A stretch of 9,183 nucleotides of DNA from Alphaproteobacteria bacterium (GTDB lineage Bacteria > Pseudomonadota > Alphaproteobacteria > Kiloniellales > JAKSDN01), in the NCBI GenBank assembly GCA_030598385.1, contig JAUVQB010000039.1, positions 1-9,183 of the forward strand, read 5' to 3'. The translations under genes and the position numbers were made by a program. Shown here piece after piece: positions 6,648 to 9,183 of the stretch (within the stretch, counting starts at the first letter, position 1; each line of letters begins with the position of its first letter). The notes beneath the pieces are model-generated. The model did not search any database. It was given only the letters and a program-made list of their open reading frames with translations, and had not been told where the DNA came from.

Positions 6648-6896
6648 AAGAAAGTCCAAGACGGCACCAAATCCGCGAATTTCGGCGAATTTGAGATTTC
6701 CGAGCGCTCGTTGTGGCTCATCGGGACCCTGCCCGGCCTGGCTGAATCGGATCGGACGTCGATGCGGCCCTCCGAAGCACGGGACTTCCGCGAGCTGTCT
6801 GGATGGGACGCGCTCCGGCGCCGACCCAGTTTGCGGCAGGGTGGCCGAGCCCGGCCGGTGGCGCTTAAAGAGCGGCATGTACGGGAGATGGAGCCC

Positions 6897-7391
6897 ATGA
6901 TTCTCATCGCTCTTGGGGCGAACCTCGATCACCCGCGTTACGGGCCGCCCAGAGAGACCTTGGAGGCGGCGTTGGAGGCTCTGCAGCAGAGCGGCGTTGC
7001 CATTTTGGGGCGCTCCCGCTGGTTCCGCAGCGCGCCGACGCCTCCGTCCGAACAGCCCTGGTTCGTCAATGCTGTCGCTTCGGCGGAGACCAGCTTGTCG
7101 CCGGCGGACCTGTTGGCGAAATTGCACGAGATCGAAGCCGGGTTCGGCCGGGTACGGCACCGGGCCAACGAAGCGCGGGTGCTGGATCTCGATCTGCTGG
7201 CCTATCATGACCGGGAGAGCGCGCCGGGCGAGAGCCCGATCCTGCCCCATCCCCGGCTCGCCGAGCGTGCCTTCGTGGTGCTTCCGCTGGCGGAGGTGGC
7301 GCCGGACTGGCGGCATCCGGTCAGTGGGTTGAGCGCTGCCGAAATGGCCAACCGATTGGATCCGGCGGAAACGGCGGAGCCCCTGGACTAG
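6897..7391 (+). CDS. folK: 2-amino-4-hydroxy-6-hydroxymethyldihydropteridine pyrophosphokinase (HPPK)
   Basis: HPPK transfers pyrophosphate from ATP to 6-hydroxymethyl-7,8-dihydropterin in folate synthesis. The protein has 164 residues, the usual size. The N-terminus [10 protein letters not shown] is typical. The family signature is present as [12 protein letters not shown], with the Mg-binding pair D97 and D99, followed by [21 protein letters not shown] (LPHPR at 116-120, then a conserved RAFVLxPLxEIAP-like block). I chose the ATG at 6897 because GGGAG lies 9 bases upstream and the protein then begins exactly at the family's first strand. The ATG at 6888 has that GGGAG directly abutting it, and the frame opening at 6552 would overlap the divergent NYN gene. 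The folB and folP partners are not adjacent. rpoZ follows on the same strand after 124 bases with its own likely promoter. Confidence 0.95.
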   Translation: MILIALGANLDHPRYGPPRETLEAALEALQQSGVAILGRSRWFRSAPTPPSEQPWFVNAVASAETSLSPADLLAKLHEIEAGFGRVRHRANEARVLDLDLLAYHDRESAPGESPILPHPRLAERAFVVLPLAEVAPDWRHPVSGLSAAEMANRLDPAETAEPLD

Positions 7392-7427
7392 GCGGCGGCG
7401 CGGCCCCTCGCGGCGGCCCGGCTTTCC

Positions 7428-7456
7428 TTGCATTTGCCGCCGGCCGTCCATATATA
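7428..7456 (+). promoter_or_regulatory. Likely sigma-70-type promoter of rpoZ
   Basis: TTGCAT (7428-7433), a 17-base spacer and TATATA (7451-7456) form a good -35/-10 pair in the short folK-rpoZ gap. Transcription would start near 7463, giving a leader of about 53 bases. The TATATATG stretch stands out against the GC-rich background. An in-frame ATG at 7456 overlaps the -10 box and so cannot be the translation start of this transcript. Confidence 0.55.
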
Positions 7457-7460
7457 TGCG

Positions 7461-7490
7461 GGCCGCTGGCTTTGCGGCGGCCAGCCTTTT
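7461..7490 (+). other. Alternative hairpins at the 5' end of the predicted rpoZ leader
   Basis: Two mutually exclusive 6-bp stems are possible: GCTGGC (7465-7470) with GCCAGC (7480-7485), followed by CCTTTT, and GGCCGC (7461-7466) with GCGGCC (7477-7482). The first resembles a weak intrinsic terminator or attenuator. With stems this short in GC-rich DNA, chance is a real explanation. Confidence 0.25.
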
Positions 7491-7515
7491 CGCGAAAGTT
7501 TGGAGCCTACCCGCC

Positions 7516-7986
7516 ATGGCACGCGTTACCGTCGAAGACTGCGTCCTCAAAGTGCCCAACCGGTTCGACCTCGTCATGCTGGCGGCCCAGCGGGCGCGGG
7601 ATGTTTCCTCCGGCGCGGAGCTTACCGTGGAGCGGGACAACGATAAGGACCCGGTGATTGCGCTGCGCGAGATTGCCGAAGAGACGGTCGATCTCACCGT
7701 CTTGGCGGATTCGCTGGTCAAGGGTCACCAGCGGCAAATCGAGTTCGACGTACCGGAAGAAGAGCTGCCCGATTTCGAACTGCCCCAGGTCCCAGGTGAG
7801 CTGACGGCCCAGCCTGCCACGCCTGCGGAAGCGCCCGTGGAAGCGCCTGCGGAAGCGCCCGTGGAACCGCCCGTCACGGCGGAGACTGCTGCGGAGGAGC
7901 CGGCTGACGAGCCGGCCGAGCCCGGCGAGGCGGACGAGCCGGCGAACAAGCTCGAAGCCGGCGCGCTCGAAGACGAACCCGAATAG
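7516..7986 (+). CDS. rpoZ: DNA-directed RNA polymerase omega subunit, with long acidic tail
   Basis: Omega binds the beta-prime subunit and helps assemble RNA polymerase; in E. coli it forms part of a ppGpp-binding site. The first ~78 residues are canonical: [20 protein letters not shown], then [33 protein letters not shown] (43-60 region) and [12 protein letters not shown]. The ATG at 7516 has GGAG 10 bases upstream and gives the family's usual MARVTVEDC start. Residues 80-156 form a low-complexity tail rich in Ala, Pro and Glu, with 24 acidic residues and one lysine. The total of 156 residues is longer than the roughly 90 of E. coli omega; extended tails are known in alphaproteobacteria. 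The RSH gene follows 120 bases downstream, an arrangement also seen in E. coli (rpoZ-spoT). Confidence 0.96.
   Translation: MARVTVEDCVLKVPNRFDLVMLAAQRARDVSSGAELTVERDNDKDPVIALREIAEETVDLTVLADSLVKGHQRQIEFDVPEEELPDFELPQVPGELTAQPATPAEAPVEAPAEAPVEPPVTAETAAEEPADEPAEPGEADEPANKLEAGALEDEPE
7821..7866 (+). repeat. 24-bp tandem direct repeat inside the rpoZ tail
   Basis: A 22-base sequence beginning GCCTGCGGAAGCGCCC occurs exactly at 7821-7842 and 7845-7866, a period of 24 with a degenerate 12-base subunit (GCGGAAGCGCCC / GTGGAAGCGCCT). It encodes the [13 protein letters not shown] run. It keeps frame, so copy number could vary between strains without breaking the gene. Confidence 0.85.
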
Positions 7987-8030
7987 TCCGCAATCCCGCC
8001 TAACGCCTCGTTTCGCGATCGCCATCCATC

Positions 8031-8059
8031 TTGGCGGCGGGCGCCTGCACGCGTACACT
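8031..8059 (+). promoter_or_regulatory. Candidate promoter of the RSH gene
   Basis: TTGGCG (8031-8036), a 17-base spacer and TACACT (8054-8059) each match the sigma-70 consensus at 4 of 6 positions. The start would fall near 8066, leaving a leader of about 41 bases that opens with a tandem repeat. Read-through from rpoZ is equally possible, since I see no terminator between the genes. Confidence 0.35.
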
Positions 8060-8067
8060 TTTGGTAC

Positions 8068-8091
8068 CGAGACCGGTTGCGAGACCGGTGC
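8068..8091 (+). repeat. Tandem 12-bp repeat in the RSH leader
   Basis: CGAGACCGGT occurs twice, at 8068-8077 and 8080-8089, exactly 12 bases apart. Each copy contains the palindrome ACCGGT. The pair sits just after the candidate promoter's expected start point, where a repressor or a leader structure could act. The function is unknown. Confidence 0.6.
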
Positions 8092-8106
8092 CCGTGAGCG
8101 CGCAAC

Positions 8107-9183
8107 ATGATTCGCCAGTTCGAACTTGTCGAACGGGTCAGATCCTATGATCCGGGTGCCGACGAAGACGCTCTGAACCGAGCCTATGTCTTCGCGATGA
8201 AGGCCCATGGCCTGCAGACCCGCGCGTCCGGCGACCCCTACTTTTCGCATCCCCTGGAAGTCGCGGGCATCCTCACCGATCTAAAGCTCGACGACAGTTC
8301 CATCATCACCGCCCTGCTGCACGATGTGGTCGAGGACACCGAGGCCACCCTGGGCGAGGTGGAGCAGGTATTCGGCAGGGATATCGCGCGCCTCGTCGAC
8401 GGAGTCACCAAGCTCTCTCGCTTGGAGCAGCAATCCGAACAAAGCCAGCACGCGGAGAACTTCCGCAAGCTGGTTCTGGCGATGTCGGAGGACATTCGCG
8501 TGTTGCTGGTGAAGCTGGCGGACCGCCTGCACAACATGCGCACGCTGCACTTCATCAAGTCCGAGGACAAGCGCCGTCGGATCGCCCGCGAGACCATGGA
8601 CATTTATGCCCCGCTAGCCGAACGGATCGGCATGCATAGGTTTAAGGACGAGCTGGAAAACCTGTCATTCCAGAACCTGAATCCGGAGGCTTACAATTCG
8701 ATTCTGACGCGGCTCGAATTCCTCAAGCGCGAGGGCGAGGATCTTCCCGAGCGTATCGTCGACGAGCTGAGCCGCGAGCTGACCGAGGGGGGCGTCGAGG
8801 CCTGGGTTTCCGGACGAGTCAAGACACCCTATTCGGTTTGGCGCAAGATGCAGCGTTTCAACGTCGGTTTCGAGCAGCTCTCCGACATCATGGCTTTCCG
8901 CGTCGTCGTGGCGACGATCGGCGAGTGCTATCATGCGCTGGGTGAGCTGCACAGCCGCTATCCGGTCGTGCCCGGGCGGTTCAAGGATTACATCTCGACG
9001 ACCAAACCCAACGGCTACCGCTCGCTTCACACCGGCATAATCGGCCCCGAGCGTCAGCGCATCGAAATACAAATCCGCACCCGCGAGATGCACGAAGTGG
9101 CCGAATTGGGCGTGGCAGCCCACTGGAAATACAAGCAAGGGGAGGATCAGGTCGACGGGCGGCAGTACCGCTGGCTGCGGGAG
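8107..9183 (+). CDS. spoT: Bifunctional (p)ppGpp synthetase/hydrolase (RelA/SpoT homologue), N-terminal part
   Basis: This long RSH protein makes and degrades (p)ppGpp, the stringent-response alarmone. The first 359 residues are visible; the frame is open to the window end. The HD hydrolase domain is intact: R39, H48 in FSHPLEVA, H72/D73 and E76/D77 in LLHDVVEDTE, and D139/N143 in LADRLHNMRT. The synthetase domain follows: RVKTPYSVWRKM (237-248), LSDIMAFRVV with D260, FKDYISTTKPNGYRSLHTGI with Y304, and EIQIRTREMHE from E320. RFKD (291-294) is the RxKD form seen in bifunctional Rel/SpoT enzymes rather than the ExDD form of synthetase-only RelA. The TGS and ACT regulatory domains should lie beyond the window. 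The ATG at 8107 has only a weak GAGC-type ribosome site but gives the family's normal N-terminus. It is downstream of rpoZ, whose product contributes to ppGpp sensing by polymerase in E. coli. Confidence 0.96.
   Translation, partial: MIRQFELVERVRSYDPGADEDALNRAYVFAMKAHGLQTRASGDPYFSHPLEVAGILTDLKLDDSSIITALLHDVVEDTEATLGEVEQVFGRDIARLVDGVTKLSRLEQQSEQSQHAENFRKLVLAMSEDIRVLLVKLADRLHNMRTLHFIKSEDKRRRIARETMDIYAPLAERIGMHRFKDELENLSFQNLNPEAYNSILTRLEFLKREGEDLPERIVDELSRELTEGGVEAWVSGRVKTPYSVWRKMQRFNVGFEQLSDIMAFRVVVATIGECYHALGELHSRYPVVPGRFKDYISTTKPNGYRSLHTGIIGPERQRIEIQIRTREMHEVAELGVAAHWKYKQGEDQVDGRQYRWLRE

Larger units (their letters stand above)
6570..6896. other. Divergent NYN/folK intergenic region
   Basis: These 327 bases separate the divergent NYN and folK starts. 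The half nearest the NYN gene is comparatively AT-rich and holds the palindrome CGTATTGCGAATACG (6627-6641), two GTCCAA boxes 12 bases apart (6642-6647, 6654-6659), a repeated GCGAATTT (6675-6682, 6685-6692) and the palindrome CGAGCGCTCG (6701-6710). The half nearest folK is GC-rich with no clear promoter seen. The folK frame stays open upstream to an ATG at 6552, inside the NYN gene, but this has no homology I recognise and looks fortuitous. I see no tRNA or known small RNA. Confidence 0.55.

Noticed and set aside
6552..6896. An N-terminal extension of folK by 115 codons
   Set aside because: It would start inside the divergent NYN gene and cross its promoter region, and it resembles nothing known. 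The ATG at 6897 has a well-spaced GGGAG and the family's usual N-terminus.
7456..7515. A 20-codon N-terminal extension of rpoZ
   Set aside because: The ATG at 7456 overlaps the predicted -10 box, and omega proteins normally begin MARVTVEDC, which is encoded from 7516.
6609..7721. A 370-codon minus-strand frame over folK and the start of rpoZ
   Set aside because: It runs antisense across two recognised genes and the promoter between them, with no family resemblance.

Overview
The window looks like core chromosome of a high-GC alphaproteobacterium, possibly Rhodospirillales or a relative. The reasons are strong G/C bias at third codon positions, long spurious open frames antisense to real genes, an RNA polymerase omega subunit with a long acidic tail directly upstream of a bifunctional RelA/SpoT homologue, and a dapA-smpB pair nearby with a NYN-domain gene and a uracil-DNA glycosylase. 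From memory of alphaproteobacterial genomes, this set of genes is often neighbouring; I could not run a synteny search. I see no insertion sequence, integrase, tRNA, rRNA, CRISPR array or phage gene.

Left part, minus strand (1-2547): the N-terminal part of a DUF1326 protein (cut by the window edge) lies downstream of a secreted Slt70-type lytic transglycosylase. The transglycosylase most likely starts at a GTG at 2547, which has a GGAGG ribosome binding site and opens directly into a signal peptide.

A 382-base intergenic region (2548-2929) separates it from the divergent dapA. It has an AT-rich, promoter-like half and a GC-rich half carrying a 12-bp-periodic tandem repeat.

Middle, plus strand (2930-5199): dapA (lysine/meso-diaminopimelate synthesis), smpB (trans-translation) and an unrecognised three-helix membrane protein with a predicted periplasmic domain are tightly spaced and probably co-transcribed. 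They meet a minus-strand pair convergently: a family-5 (UDGb-type) iron-sulphur uracil-DNA glycosylase and a NYN/LabA-like predicted nuclease.

Right part, plus strand (6570-9183): a 327-base divergent intergenic region with small palindromes leads into folK (folate synthesis). Then come rpoZ and the start of a bifunctional (p)ppGpp synthetase/hydrolase cut by the window end. Both rpoZ and the RSH gene have plausible sigma-70-like promoters of their own.

The themes are cell wall (Slt, and DapA through diaminopimelate), translation rescue and stress control (SmpB, omega, RSH, possibly NYN), DNA repair (UDG) and folate. I found no clearly new multi-gene system. The items most worth a second look are the unknown membrane protein, the NYN gene in its stress/RNA neighbourhood, the 12-bp intergenic repeat, and the short repeats in the RSH leader.
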